Notes: a model not told the origin generated them from the sequence alone. Counted from the first letter of the stretch, positions 24,798-33,459 are shown. The stretch: 33,535 nt of DNA from Synechococcales cyanobacterium S06 (GCA_011391125.1 JAABRE010000052.1:1-33535), one strand, 5' to 3'. Translations and numbers: made by a program.

Positions 24798-25580
24798 TTA
24801 CTCCATAAACCAACCATGACTGACAACCAGGGACTGTCCTGTTAACGCATTGGAAGGAAAAGCAGCGAAAAATAAAGTAGCTTCAGCCACATCTTCAAGA
24901 GTGGTAAATTCGCCGTCAACGGTTTCTTTAAGCATGACATTTTTAATCACTTCTGCTTCAGAAATACCTAATGCTAGAGCTTGTTCAGGAATTTGTTTGT
25001 CAACAAGGGGTGTGCGAACAAAACCCGGACAGATTACATTGGCGTGTACGCCATATTTAGCTCCTTCCTTAGCTACCACCTTAGCGAGTCCGATCAAACC
25101 ATGTTTTGCGGTGACATAAGGTGCTTTGAGCATGGACGCTTCTTTTGAGTGTACCGAACCCATGTAAATAACGCTACCACCGCGTCCTGATTTATACATA
25201 TAAGGTAAGCAGGCTTTTGTGGTCAAAAAAGCGCCGTCAAGATGAATAGCGAGCATTTTTTTCCAGTCAGCATAACTGAAGTCTTCTAGGGGATGGACAA
25301 TTTGGATTCCGGCGTTACTTACGAGGATATCAACACCACCGAAAGCCTCTACCACTGCACTTACACCAGCGTTAACCGCTTCTTCGTTGGTCACGTCCAT
25401 AGCAACACCGATCGCCTTACCACCGTGCGCGCAAATTTCGGCAGCAGTGGCATTTGCAGAGTCTAAATTGAGATCGGCGATCGCCACTTTAGCCCCTTCA
25501 CGGGCGAAGGTTTGGGCAATTCCTTTACCAATACCACTAGCTGCTCCGGTAATAATCGCCGATTTATCTTGTAATTTCAT
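24798..25580 (-). CDS. bdhA: 3-hydroxybutyrate dehydrogenase (SDR)
   Basis: A 260-residue short-chain dehydrogenase. The NAD motif is [13 protein letters not shown] (10-22), with NAG at 89-91 and catalytic Ser142, Tyr155 and Lys159 (GSVHS.., PYVTAKHG). The block [20 protein letters not shown], the [14 protein letters not shown] region and [18 protein letters not shown] are typical of bacterial D-3-hydroxybutyrate dehydrogenase, which oxidises 3-hydroxybutyrate to acetoacetate with NAD. It starts 12 nt after the stop of the acetoacetate decarboxylase gene, so the two consecutive pathway enzymes are co-transcribed. Confidence 0.9.
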   Translation of the reverse strand: MKLQDKSAIITGAASGIGKGIAQTFAREGAKVAIADLNLDSANATAAEICAHGGKAIGVAMDVTNEEAVNAGVSAVVEAFGGVDILVSNAGIQIVHPLEDFSYADWKKMLAIHLDGAFLTTKACLPYMYKSGRGGSVIYMGSVHSKEASMLKAPYVTAKHGLIGLAKVVAKEGAKYGVHANVICPGFVRTPLVDKQIPEQALALGISEAEVIKNVMLKETVDGEFTTLEDVAEATLFFAAFPSNALTGQSLVVSHGWFME

Positions 25581-25592
25581 CGAATTTTCCTC

Positions 25593-26342
25593 TTATTTAG
25601 CTAAATAATCGTGAACAACAGTACCTAAACCTAAAGTGAGATCAGAGACAATATGGACACCGGATATTACTTCCAAAACAGGAAGGGAAGCTACAGGGGC
25701 TAGAGCGTGATGGAATAACTCTAGGGCAGCCGGACCTTCCCAAGCTCCCTTAACGGTGATATCCTCACAGAAATAACGCACAATCTCACAAATACGGGGA
25801 GTTCCATCCACATGGGGGATAATTTTTAACAGATAATTAGGGGAAGCTAAAGATTCGCTGGTTTTTTCCAGAGATAAAGCCCGATGTTTATAGCCCATGG
25901 TGGCGACTGCAACGGGTAATGAACCCATTTTGAGGACACCGACTAAGGTATCTTTTTCGATAGTGAGGATAGGAGAGGCTAATTTTTTAGGAAAACCCCA
26001 TAATTCTCGTCCTCCAGCAATGGGAGGTTCGCAATCGAGATACATTGCATGAACATAACTCCCGGGTTTACCTTGAAAACTTACTGGTATAACCTGGCCA
26101 CTTTCGGTATAATCACCAAAACCGGTGGAATCGGGCATACGGATAAATTCATATTTAACTAGGGGTTCGCTAAATTCTAGGGGTGCGGGAATAACGGCTC
26201 GCAGTGCATCGGGATCGCTGCGATAGGTAATAATAAAAAACTCACGGTTAACAAAGCGATAGGGACCAGGGGGAAATGCCGGACTGGTCAAAGGCATCGC
26301 AAAAGCCTTGGATATAACTTCATTTTCATTCATAAAAGTCAC
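25593..26342 (-). CDS. adc: acetoacetate decarboxylase
   Basis: A 249-residue acetoacetate decarboxylase. The Schiff-base lysine is Lys119 in [15 protein letters not shown], with Lys120 next to it, matching the Lys pair whose proximity lowers the pKa in the clostridial enzyme. Other family blocks are [29 protein letters not shown] and the final [14 protein letters not shown]. It converts acetoacetate to acetone and CO2. It lies 12 nt upstream of bdhA in the same direction. The frame starts MTFMNEN; either Met is possible. Confidence 0.93.
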   Translation of the reverse strand: MTFMNENEVISKAFAMPLTSPAFPPGPYRFVNREFFIITYRSDPDALRAVIPAPLEFSEPLVKYEFIRMPDSTGFGDYTESGQVIPVSFQGKPGSYVHAMYLDCEPPIAGGRELWGFPKKLASPILTIEKDTLVGVLKMGSLPVAVATMGYKHRALSLEKTSESLASPNYLLKIIPHVDGTPRICEIVRYFCEDITVKGAWEGPAALELFHHALAPVASLPVLEVISGVHIVSDLTLGLGTVVHDYLAK

Positions 26343-26421
26343 TCCATTTTTAATTTTAGATTTTAGACATTGAATAATTAGGACGATGCTCTTAATTAAA
26401 TGATGCTAGTGTTTTGTGACA

Positions 26422-26526
26422 TATAGCATTTTTAGTTGATATTTTGCCTCTTTTTCCCCCTCTCCCTTTGGGATGAGGGGGGTAGGGGGTGAGGGAGTAT
26501 ATAACACTTAATCAGAAAATGCTATA
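26422..26526. mobile_element. possible MITE with TATAGCATTTT termini
   Basis: TATAGCATTTT (26422-26432) and its exact reverse complement AAAATGCTATA (26516-26526) bound 105 bp in the gap between the patatin and adc genes. The interior holds the G-rich dispersed string at ~26455-26498. I see no clear target duplication, so it may be an old or composite element. Confidence 0.45.
26455..26498. repeat. G-rich/C-rich dispersed repeat
   Basis: CCCCCTCTCCCTTTGGGATG continues into GAGGGGGGTAGGGGGTGAGGG. Related strings are at 2322-2361 and 33417-33440. The two halves can pair into a hairpin. Confidence 0.6.
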
Positions 26527-26555
26527 AATTAAAGCAAAGTGCATCGCCCTACAAG

Positions 26556-26576
26556 TATCAACTATTAACTATTAAC
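26556..26576. repeat. short heptamer array, 3 units (TATCAAC, TATTAAC, TATTAAC)
   Basis: Three heptamers of the same family as 3611-3673 overlap the stop codon of the patatin gene at 26572-26574. Confidence 0.85.
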
Positions 26577-27660
26577 GATTCCCTAATCTCGCTTCGATAA
26601 ACTTTCTTCCTTGTTTTTCGCCATCTTGAATGAGTATTTGGATATTTTCAGGAGAACGATCCAATTTACCTTCATAAGTCAAACTTTTTGCCAATTCCTC
26701 AGACATTTCAATCATCGGGATGTGGTAAGGTTGATCGGGATCTTCAGAGAATAATTTAGGGATTTTAATCGGTTCTTTAACCTCAGTTTCTGCCATAAAT
26801 TCTTCCCTAAATGCTCCTCTCAAAAGTGCTATATTCAGATCTTCGATCGCCCGTAAACTTTGGAATAGGGAAATATTACCCTCTAATTGATTACGGCGAT
26901 CGCTGATATCATTAGCCATAACGGGAATTTTATTGTTTGTGGTGGGATTAATCTTAATTACCCAAATTTCTTGGGGAATATTATTAATACCCACATAATC
27001 ACGCTTAATTAAGGGTTGAATCGGCGGATTATCGGAAAAAAGACCATCCCAATAGGCCATACCATCAATTTCGACAGCGGGGAAAAGATTAGGGACACAA
27101 GCAGAAGCGAGGATATGTTCAAGTCTGATCGGTTCGTGGTAGGAATTAAATCTGTGCAATCTTCCCGTAAGAATATTACACGCTCCTAAGATCAAGATTG
27201 GGGCTTCTGGTGAAGCACTCCAAGTTGCTAATTCTGAGACATCAATATGGGCTTTCAGTAATTCCTCAAGATCGGTAAAGCGACTCCGCAAACCTTGTGT
27301 ACCTAGAGAAGTCGCCATTTTAAAGAATGGTGAGGAAGGACTGATATTATATTGAGGAATTAAGCCTAAACTGGTTAATTCTAGTGCTTTAATGGCAAAA
27401 TCATTGAAAAAACGCTCTTGAGGGGTTTGGGCCGTATTATCTTCCCAGAAGTCAATTAAGCGTTTCCACAAACATGAATCGCCTTTTTTGAAAGCGTACC
27501 AGAGGAAAAAAGCACAAATTGCTCCTCCTGATGTGCCACTTAAGCTGACAATGTTAAAATTTTCTTGAATTTTGCTTTCAGATAGGGCTTTGAGTACACC
27601 CGCTGTAAAAGCAGTTTGACTACCGCCACCTTGAGTGGCGATCGCAACTTTTGGTTTCAT
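26572..27660 (-). CDS. patatin-like phospholipase / acyl hydrolase
   Basis: The 362-residue protein has the patatin Ser-Asp dyad: oxyanion glycines in ATQGGGSQTAF (11-13), nucleophile Ser44 in LSGTSGGAICAFF, and Asp205 in YWDGLFSDNPP. It is probably cytoplasmic, as no signal peptide is seen. Patatin-like proteins hydrolyse acyl esters. Relatives in proteobacteria lie beside acetoacetate decarboxylase and hydroxybutyrate dehydrogenase genes, where a role in lipid or polyhydroxybutyrate turnover is suspected but, as far as I know, not proven. The stop codon lies within a short heptamer array. The start is 40 nt downstream of the membrane protein gene. Confidence 0.9.
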   Translation of the reverse strand: MKPKVAIATQGGGSQTAFTAGVLKALSESKIQENFNIVSLSGTSGGAICAFFLWYAFKKGDSCLWKRLIDFWEDNTAQTPQERFFNDFAIKALELTSLGLIPQYNISPSSPFFKMATSLGTQGLRSRFTDLEELLKAHIDVSELATWSASPEAPILILGACNILTGRLHRFNSYHEPIRLEHILASACVPNLFPAVEIDGMAYWDGLFSDNPPIQPLIKRDYVGINNIPQEIWVIKINPTTNNKIPVMANDISDRRNQLEGNISLFQSLRAIEDLNIALLRGAFREEFMAETEVKEPIKIPKLFSEDPDQPYHIPMIEMSEELAKSLTYEGKLDRSPENIQILIQDGEKQGRKFIEARLGNR

Positions 27661-27700
27661 AGTAAAATTTCTAACCTCTCAGTGAAAATTTGTCTAACAT

Positions 27701-28363
27701 CTAACTACCGAGAATATTGATCGCACGCGCAGCTATCGCAGCGATATTGACAAGGGAGATACTACTTTCTGTCATCATCAGCAGTTTAGCTCGTTGGGTT
27801 AGGGGTAAAGTATCAGTGGGACTAAAGGCTGTAGCTGTGGTAAATGATAGAAATAGATAATCTATAAAGGTTGGTTTCCAGTTGGGCATAATGTCTTCTG
27901 GCAGACTTGCTTGAGTAAAAATCCAATCAGGAGTTTGTTTGCTATTATGTAATCGAGCTTCGGGACCACCGACATCAATCTGCCAATAAAGTAACGAGAA
28001 TATCAGTACATTACTAATCCACAACGAAATACTCGAAGTCAGTAGATACAGACCGTCTATCGCTTTAGACCCCGTTACGATCTCTCTAATCAGTTCTCCT
28101 AGACCGATCAGAGTGGCTGTCCCCATTACGAGGCAAAAGAAAAGCATTACTACCCGTTCTACCCTTAACCAACGCTTTTTACCTCTTGTCCATCCCACCG
28201 CAAACATCGCTGCGAAAATAGTAATAATCTCAAGGTAGAGAAACCAAATTGGCAAAAGACGGAGGCGATCGGGCAGTACGCTGGTCAAACCCAATGCTAG
28301 GAAAATCGTCAGGGCAACAGGCCAGCGTGATTCGATGGCGCGTTCGGGAACTGGTTTAGACAT
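27701..28363 (-). CDS. integral membrane protein with channel-like pore segment
   Basis: A 220-residue protein with about five hydrophobic segments (~13-30, 38-57, 70-88, 105-128, 196-218). The C-terminal block FLSFTTATAFSPTDTLPLTQ (171-190), followed by a long hydrophobic helix, resembles in layout the pore loop and inner helix of two-TM potassium channels (SFVTLTTVGYGD-type). However, the filter triplet Gly-Tyr-Gly is absent (AFSPTD instead), so potassium selectivity cannot be assumed. I know no named family with certainty. It lies between the flavoprotein and patatin genes in the same direction, so a transport role for the island is a guess. Confidence 0.72.
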   Translation of the reverse strand: MSKPVPERAIESRWPVALTIFLALGLTSVLPDRLRLLPIWFLYLEIITIFAAMFAVGWTRGKKRWLRVERVVMLFFCLVMGTATLIGLGELIREIVTGSKAIDGLYLLTSSISLWISNVLIFSLLYWQIDVGGPEARLHNSKQTPDWIFTQASLPEDIMPNWKPTFIDYLFLSFTTATAFSPTDTLPLTQRAKLLMMTESSISLVNIAAIAARAINILGS

Positions 28364-28490
28364 ATTTAGGAGGCCTCAGAGTCAATAATAAGTATCATTT
28401 TCTCTAAAATTTTGCAGTCTGACCAGAAAAAAAGGTTTCAGGTTTTTTCTCCTTTCAAGGGGAAAGAATAAGGATGTCCCTTCCTACCCA

Positions 28491-28512
28491 GGGCAATCCC
28501 TTGTGGTTGCCA
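28491..28512. repeat. hairpin repeat GGGCAATCCCTTGTGGTTGCC
   Basis: This string also occurs inside the MITE at 12775-12798, with the GGCAA/TTGCC arms kept. It is a dispersed hairpin in the 266-bp gap between the flavoprotein and membrane protein genes. Confidence 0.7.
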
Positions 28513-28570
28513 CTACGCGATTGGGGAAGTAATAAAAATATTCCTTATTTCAAGCTACAGCCTTTAGGTT

Positions 28571-28596
28571 TAGGGGTTAACGGCCGTTAACCCCTA
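28571..28596. repeat. 26-bp perfect palindrome TAGGGGTTAACGG/CCGTTAACCCCTA
   Basis: A perfect 26-bp palindrome with no spacer lies 34 bp past the stop of the flavoprotein gene. The 266-bp gap 28364-28629 otherwise holds the hairpin at 28491 and no ORF that I can support. It may terminate the flavoprotein transcript. Confidence 0.85.
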
Positions 28597-28629
28597 CGGA
28601 TAACTGATTGCCTTATGACTCAATTTATG

Positions 28630-30336
28630 CTAATACAAAGTTCCAGGAACGGTATCTTTGCGTAGGAATACAGACTGCGACATCATACCACCGGAGATGT
28701 TGCTCGCTTGGAAGCCGTGCTGCATCAAGATACGAACGGCATAATGCGCGCGCTGGCCTGAGCGACAGAACACCAAGATTTGGCGATCGCGGGGCAGTTG
28801 ATCCAGATTGTCGCGCAAATGCACCAGATCAATGTTCAAGGCACCGGGAACGCTTTCAACTGCCAACTCTTCGGCGTGACGTACATCCAACAAGAAACCA
28901 TCGCCAATCTGATCCCAATGGGTGATTGGCATATCACCCCGAAGAATATTGGCGGCCACCATACCAGCAAAATTAACGGGAGACTTGGCACTACCAAACT
29001 GGGGAGCGTAAGTTAACTCAGTTTCTTCTAAATCATAAACCGTAGCTCCAAACTGAATCGCCATGGCAAAGGCATCAATGCGCTTATCAACGCCATCCTG
29101 ACCTAAAGCTTGAGCACCCAAGACTCGTCCGTCTGATTTACGGAAAATACATTTAATTGCCAGCATTTTAGCTCCTGGATAATAGCCAGCATGGGAGTTC
29201 GGATAAATATAAACCTTTTCGTAATCAGTATCGCCTAAGCGTTTTAGGGTTTTTTCATTGATACCAGTCCAAGCGCAAGCTGCCCCAAAGAGTCCGATAA
29301 TAGCCGTACCCTGTGTACCCCGATAGCGAGAATCCCTACCCGCAATTACATCGGCTGCAATTCTACCTTGACGGTTAGCAGGACCGGCTAAGGCAATCAG
29401 GGACCATTCACCCGTCATAAAGTCCTTAACCTCGATCGCATCACCTACAGCAAAGATATCTGGTTGATTGGTACGCATTTGGTCATCCACACGAATACCA
29501 CCTCGTTGACCAATCTCGATTCCTGCCGTCTTCGCCAATTCAGTTTCAGGACGTACCCCAATCCCCAAAACTACAATATCAGTTGGATATACTTCGCCCG
29601 CTTTGGTTACAACTTCGAGAGCACCCTTAACATTCTTCTGTATGCTTGCAGGTTCAGTATTTAGGAGCAGATGAATACCTTTTTCAGTAATAAAACGCTC
29701 ACAGTAACGAGCCATTTCTGGATCAATCGGTCCAATAATCTGAGAATCACGTTGGATTAAAGTTACATCTAACCCTAAATGAAGCAAATTTTCAGCCATT
29801 TCCAGACCAATAAAGCCACCACCAATCACCACAGCACGCTTTTTGATCACCGTCTGAAATCCGGTATAGGATTCCATACCTGATAAGGATTGATTCGCTC
29901 CTAGCCACTCCTTGATTGCTATGACATCAGGCACAGTTCTTACTGAAAAGACACCGGGTAAATCAATTCCTGGCAAATTGGGACGAATGGGAGCAGCACC
30001 AGGAGATAATACCAACTTATCATAGGATTCCGTAATCACCTCACCAGTCAGTGTATTTCGCAGATCTATTGTTTTCTGTTCGGGTGCAATCTTAATTGCT
30101 TCACAGTTAACCCGCGCATCAATGGCAAACTGCCCCTGAAAAGTTTTAACATCCGATACTAACAAACTTGACTGTTTTTCAATTAAACCTCCCACATAGT
30201 AAGGTAATCCACAATTGGCGTAGGAAACGTAGGGACCGCGTTCTACCATGATGATTTGAGCTGTTTCATCTAAACGACGCAGTCGTGCTGCACAGGATGC
30301 ACCACCAGCGACTCCACCAACAATAATCACTTTCAT
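28630..30336 (-). CDS. CoA-disulfide reductase-like flavoprotein with C-terminal rhodanese domain
   Basis: A 568-residue fusion. Residues ~1-445 are a class-III pyridine nucleotide-disulfide reductase: FAD motif VIIVGGVAGGASCAARLRRL, redox Cys42 in SYANCGLPYYVGG, NAD(P) motif VVIGGGFIGLEMAENL, late FAD motif PDIFAVGDAIEV, and the dimerisation domain (FGAACAWTGINEKTLK). Residues ~465-568 are a rhodanese domain (GFLLDVRHAEEL, active-site Cys524 in LVFCRSGQRAHYA). This is the CoADR-RHD architecture, linked in other bacteria to CoA disulfide or persulfide reduction. It heads the island on the minus strand and is divergent from the AraC regulator, which may control it. Confidence 0.9.
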   Translation of the reverse strand: MKVIIVGGVAGGASCAARLRRLDETAQIIMVERGPYVSYANCGLPYYVGGLIEKQSSLLVSDVKTFQGQFAIDARVNCEAIKIAPEQKTIDLRNTLTGEVITESYDKLVLSPGAAPIRPNLPGIDLPGVFSVRTVPDVIAIKEWLGANQSLSGMESYTGFQTVIKKRAVVIGGGFIGLEMAENLLHLGLDVTLIQRDSQIIGPIDPEMARYCERFITEKGIHLLLNTEPASIQKNVKGALEVVTKAGEVYPTDIVVLGIGVRPETELAKTAGIEIGQRGGIRVDDQMRTNQPDIFAVGDAIEVKDFMTGEWSLIALAGPANRQGRIAADVIAGRDSRYRGTQGTAIIGLFGAACAWTGINEKTLKRLGDTDYEKVYIYPNSHAGYYPGAKMLAIKCIFRKSDGRVLGAQALGQDGVDKRIDAFAMAIQFGATVYDLEETELTYAPQFGSAKSPVNFAGMVAANILRGDMPITHWDQIGDGFLLDVRHAEELAVESVPGALNIDLVHLRDNLDQLPRDRQILVFCRSGQRAHYAVRILMQHGFQASNISGGMMSQSVFLRKDTVPGTLY

Positions 30337-30385
30337 CTAAAATTTTCTCCTTATTTACGTATTCAGCTATTCTAAATTTGTTTTA

Positions 30386-30416
30386 TTACCTATTACTACC
30401 CGTTAGGTAATAGTAG
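30386..30416. promoter_or_regulatory. inverted repeat in the divergent AraC/flavoprotein promoter region
   Basis: TTACCTA (30386-30392) and TAGGTAA (30404-30410) are inverted about an 11-bp centre; the wider block CCTATTACTACC to GGTAATAGTAGG is also nearly symmetric. It lies about 50 bp from the flavoprotein start and 150 bp from the araC start, a plausible operator position. Confidence 0.4.
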
Positions 30417-30562
30417 GATATTGGCAAGTCTGATTCTAAAAATAAATCAATCGTCCATCAATTTTGATTATGACTCAGGAGCAAATACACGGCTTCTCAT
30501 TTCCTGCCAAATAGGTTAAAAAATATAAAGAGACTAAAATTTAATGTGTCGCAGTTTAGTTA

Positions 30563-31570
30563 ATGAATACCCTACCTTTGGTTCGAGCAAATGCACTTTT
30601 GCCCATGATGCGATTTTTGAATCAGGTTGGTGCGCCTACCCAGCAATTTCTACTCCAAACCAAGCTACCTAGTGCTGTTTTAGATCAACCGGAAGCATTG
30701 ATGTCACTATATCAGACGCATAACTTTATCGAATTAGCTGCTCGCAGTGAAGGGATAGAATTACTCAGTGTGTTGGCGAGTCAGCAACTTCAGATTGCTG
30801 ATATCGGTCTATTTGGCAAAGTTTTGAGCCAATCTTTAACTGGTTATGATCTGTTGCAGACCATAGTTGCCTTACTGACAAAGACTTATAGCTCAGGAGT
30901 GCGAGTTTGGCTAACCCAAGATCATGAACGCGTCTGGTTTAACCATCAATACCTGAATACAGGTAATCTAGGACATCAACAGTTTCAGTATTATGCTTGT
31001 CTGCTGCACCTAAGAGTGATGCGGTTAATCATTGGCTCTCAATGGTATCCAACGGATTTGCATTTTCAAGCGGGAAAACTTCAAGGATTATCGCAAATTG
31101 ACTTATTTTCCGGAACACGAGTTCGTTTTAACCAACCCCATAATGCGATCGCTTTGCCTAAATCCATTTTATACCTACCGATTAAACAACGGGAAAACGT
31201 TGATCAGTCCGATTCGCCAGACTTATATGAACGATTACGCTCATCATCCCCTGCGATTAACCTTGTGGAATCACTACGCCAATTTCTTCAATTCCAGTTG
31301 CCGAGTGGTCATGGCCAAATAGAAATGGCAGCAGAGTCCGCCGGAATCAGCGTGCGAACACTGCAAAGAAGGCTGGCGCTTGAAGGTCTCAGCTATTCTC
31401 GACTTGTTGACCAGGTGCGCTTCCATTTAGCGGTTAACAGACTAAAAGAGCCAACCATGCAGTTAGGGGATATTGCCGGTGAACTCGGCTACACTAAGCA
31501 GGGCAATTTCACACGGGCATTTCAACGCTGGTCGGGGGTAACACCGAGTGAATATCGTTGCTTGCTGTAA
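30563..31570 (+). CDS. AraC-family transcriptional regulator
   Basis: The 335-residue protein has an N-terminal ~200-residue ligand-binding domain of the Arabinose_bd-like type found in regulators such as OruR (LVRANALLPMMRFLNQVG at the start). The C-terminal AraC helix-turn-helix pair is MAAESAGISVRTLQRRLALEG (first HTH) and LGDIAGELGYTKQGNFTRAFQRWSGVTPSEYR (second, with the family's F-R-A-F-x-R-W-x-G-x-T-P-x-x-Y signature). The ligand is unknown. Divergence from the flavoprotein gene at the edge of the ketone-body cluster suggests that it regulates this island. Its composition is GC-richer than the genes to its right. Confidence 0.93.
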   Translation: MNTLPLVRANALLPMMRFLNQVGAPTQQFLLQTKLPSAVLDQPEALMSLYQTHNFIELAARSEGIELLSVLASQQLQIADIGLFGKVLSQSLTGYDLLQTIVALLTKTYSSGVRVWLTQDHERVWFNHQYLNTGNLGHQQFQYYACLLHLRVMRLIIGSQWYPTDLHFQAGKLQGLSQIDLFSGTRVRFNQPHNAIALPKSILYLPIKQRENVDQSDSPDLYERLRSSSPAINLVESLRQFLQFQLPSGHGQIEMAAESAGISVRTLQRRLALEGLSYSRLVDQVRFHLAVNRLKEPTMQLGDIAGELGYTKQGNFTRAFQRWSGVTPSEYRCLL

Positions 31571-31693
31571 TCTCAGAACCTCCGAGAATCGCTACACCAT
31601 CGCCGATTAAAATTAGTAAAATATTTGGATAACTAGAAAGTTAAAGGTTAAATGACACATACATAATTAATCGTTTTTGTCAATGAGTAAATC

Positions 31694-31722
31694 TTTTTGG
31701 CTAAAAATCGGATTTTCGCTCC
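31694..31722. repeat. dispersed repeat shared with 11309-11340 (inverted)
   Basis: TTTTTGGCTAAAAATCGGAT continuing into TTTCGCTCC matches the reverse complement of 11309-11340. The 374-bp gap 31571-31944 otherwise contains AT-rich sequence in which I see no gene. Two ATGACAC/TTTGACACC strings flank the repeat loosely. Confidence 0.6.
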
Positions 31723-31944
31723 TCCAATTAATTTGAGGTAGGTGCTTACATCACTTAATTCGGTCATAAATGTTAATTCATTTGACACCTAATGATAAGT
31801 GTTTATTAAAAACTATTGCTAAAATCTAACTTACAATAAAAAACAATGGGGAAAAACAGAAGAAAATCAACAATATTTACTTGGTTTCTGACTTTAACAA
31901 CATCAAAGACGATTATTATTTATAAATCTTAACAAATTAAAACT

Positions 31945-32808
31945 ATGGCTCAACATCTTTCAGGTCTAGCAACAATTACCCTATTTTCCTTAATGATGTC
32001 ATTAGGAATAAATGTAAATTTTCAAGAAATTACGTCCTTATGGAAAGACAAAAAATTACTTGCAAATTCAATCATTGCATCCGATATTCTTGTTCCTTTA
32101 GTGGGATTATTTTTAGTTTTATTTATTGATTTATCTCCAGAAGTTAGACTAGGTATTTTATTAATGGCTGCTTGTCCGGGAGCACCCATGATTGCTCGTA
32201 AATCAGCAAAAGCTGGTAGTAAATTAAGTTTTGCCCTGAGTTTGCAGTCAACCATTGCCCTTTTAGCTGTGATTACCACACCAATTACCCTGGCATTTTT
32301 TAGTAAAATATTTGATGTCACTGCCTCCATTGAGATTATCAGTGTTGCTAAACAAATTGTTATGGGACAATTACTTCCCATTGGTATCGGAGTTTTGCTC
32401 AATGAGAAAAAACCGAGTATTGCGAATAAAATCAGAGAACCTCTGACCAAAATAGCCAATGGATTATTTGCAGTTTTAGCAATTATTATTTTAATAATTG
32501 CGATCAAATTATTAGTTAAAACCAATTTTATTAGCTTTATCGTCATGGGAATAATTGCGATCGCCTCGTTAGGAATTGGGCATTTTTTCGGTGGAACAGA
32601 CCTAGAAACTCGTCAAAGTTTAGCCATTGCTTGTGCTAGTAGAAATGCGGGACTTGCTTTATTTGTGGGAACTTTAAATTTTCTAGATCCCAAAATCAAA
32701 ACCTATTTAATGTCAGCAGTTGTTAGTTATGCTGTGATTGCTGCAATTATGACAATTCCCTATCTTAAATGGGTTAAATCTAATCAAAAAGAAGTTTCAC
32801 AGGAATGA
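31945..32808 (+). CDS. BASS-family (bile acid:sodium symporter-like) transporter
   Basis: A 287-residue membrane protein with about eight or nine hydrophobic segments and no long soluble part. Family blocks are LMMSLGINVNFQEI near the N-terminus (compare the MG/xMGL.l...f motif), LMAACPGAPMIARKSAKAG with the conserved Pro/Gly crossing region, and SLAIACASRNAGLALFVGT, matching the second discontinuous helix (ERN or SRNA-GLA). BASS proteins carry organic anions such as pyruvate or bicarbonate with sodium in plants and cyanobacteria (SbtA is a separate family). The substrate here is unknown. It is transcribed alone. Confidence 0.82.
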   Translation: MAQHLSGLATITLFSLMMSLGINVNFQEITSLWKDKKLLANSIIASDILVPLVGLFLVLFIDLSPEVRLGILLMAACPGAPMIARKSAKAGSKLSFALSLQSTIALLAVITTPITLAFFSKIFDVTASIEIISVAKQIVMGQLLPIGIGVLLNEKKPSIANKIREPLTKIANGLFAVLAIIILIIAIKLLVKTNFISFIVMGIIAIASLGIGHFFGGTDLETRQSLAIACASRNAGLALFVGTLNFLDPKIKTYLMSAVVSYAVIAAIMTIPYLKWVKSNQKEVSQE

Positions 32809-32971
32809 GTTTCACAGGATTAATTCTCAAAATTTTAAGAATGATAGTCTGTAGGGTTCGAGCAACCCTAATTAACTTAAAATATTAGATAATTTATCTT
32901 AAATAGTTGCCCATATTTAGAGAAATATAATATTATAATATATTTATTAATATCATTTGAAGTGATAGACT

Positions 32972-33181
32972 ATGTTTTCATCTTGTATAGAATTTGAAAC
33001 CACAATAGACAAAAATGGCTTAATTGCACTTCCACAGAAATATCAACAAGAATTTAATTCAGATGAACAAGTAACAGTTATTATTATCAAACCTCAAGAA
33101 ATTCGAGATCATAGTGCTTTTTTAAATGGTTATAGTGAAGAAGATGAGGGATTATATGATGAGTATCCTCTCCTTTTATAG
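32972..33181 (+). CDS. AbrB-like antitoxin, apparently orphan
   Basis: A 69-residue protein with a swapped-hairpin AbrB-like N-terminus (EFETTIDKNGLIALPQKYQQEF.., VTVIII) and the acidic tail DHSAFLNGYSEEDEGLYDEY seen on many small cyanobacterial antitoxins. A toxin gene normally starts over the antitoxin stop. Here ATGATGAGTATCC at 33159 opens a frame of only about 11 codons before a stop near the IS630 remnant, so the toxin seems to be lost. The family call is by pattern, not by search. Confidence 0.65.
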   Translation: MFSSCIEFETTIDKNGLIALPQKYQQEFNSDEQVTVIIIKPQEIRDHSAFLNGYSEEDEGLYDEYPLLL

Positions 33182-33204
33182 TAATTCCAAATAAGAAGCG
33201 AACA

Positions 33205-33459
33205 CTAAAAAAGACAATAATCTGCAATAATTTTATCTAAAGAAGTCCCGACAGGAGCATACATTCTCGCTCTTTTTAAAGCACTAAAATCATGTTCAAT
33301 ATCATTCAAATCAGGGGAATAAGAAGGTTTTAATATAACTTCATGTTCTGTAGTTTCCACTAATTGTTTAATCTTATTTTTTCTATGAATGGGTGCATTG
33401 TCCATAATAATGATGTACCCCCCTACCCCCCCTCGCGAGCAGGGTGTTTTCATTCTCAA
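33205..33459 (-). pseudogene. IS630-family transposase, C-terminal remnant
   Basis: The 84-codon frame carries the second and third parts of an IS630/Tc1-like DDE domain: the Asp in IIIMDNAPIHRKNKIKQLVE and the Glu in SYSPDLNDIEHDFSALKRA. The N-terminal HTH region and first Asp are missing. The first ~15 residues (PCSRGGVGGY) are encoded by the G-rich dispersed repeat at 33417-33440, so the repeat has joined or replaced the 5' part. It ends at YCLF near the orphan antitoxin. It is not functional. Confidence 0.85.
33417..33440. repeat. G-rich dispersed repeat at the break of the IS630 remnant
   Basis: On the plus strand TACCCCCCTACCCCCCCTCG marks the 5' break of the IS630 remnant. It is of the same kind as the strings at 2322-2361 and 26455-26498. 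Confidence 0.65.

Noticed and set aside
28608-28925. 105-codon plus-strand ORF rich in Arg, and others at 28780 and 29464
   Set aside because: Shadows of the CoADR-rhodanese gene with low-complexity translations and no motif.
32022-32546. 174-codon minus-strand ORF
   Set aside because: Antisense shadow of the BASS transporter; the plus frame has clear transporter motifs.
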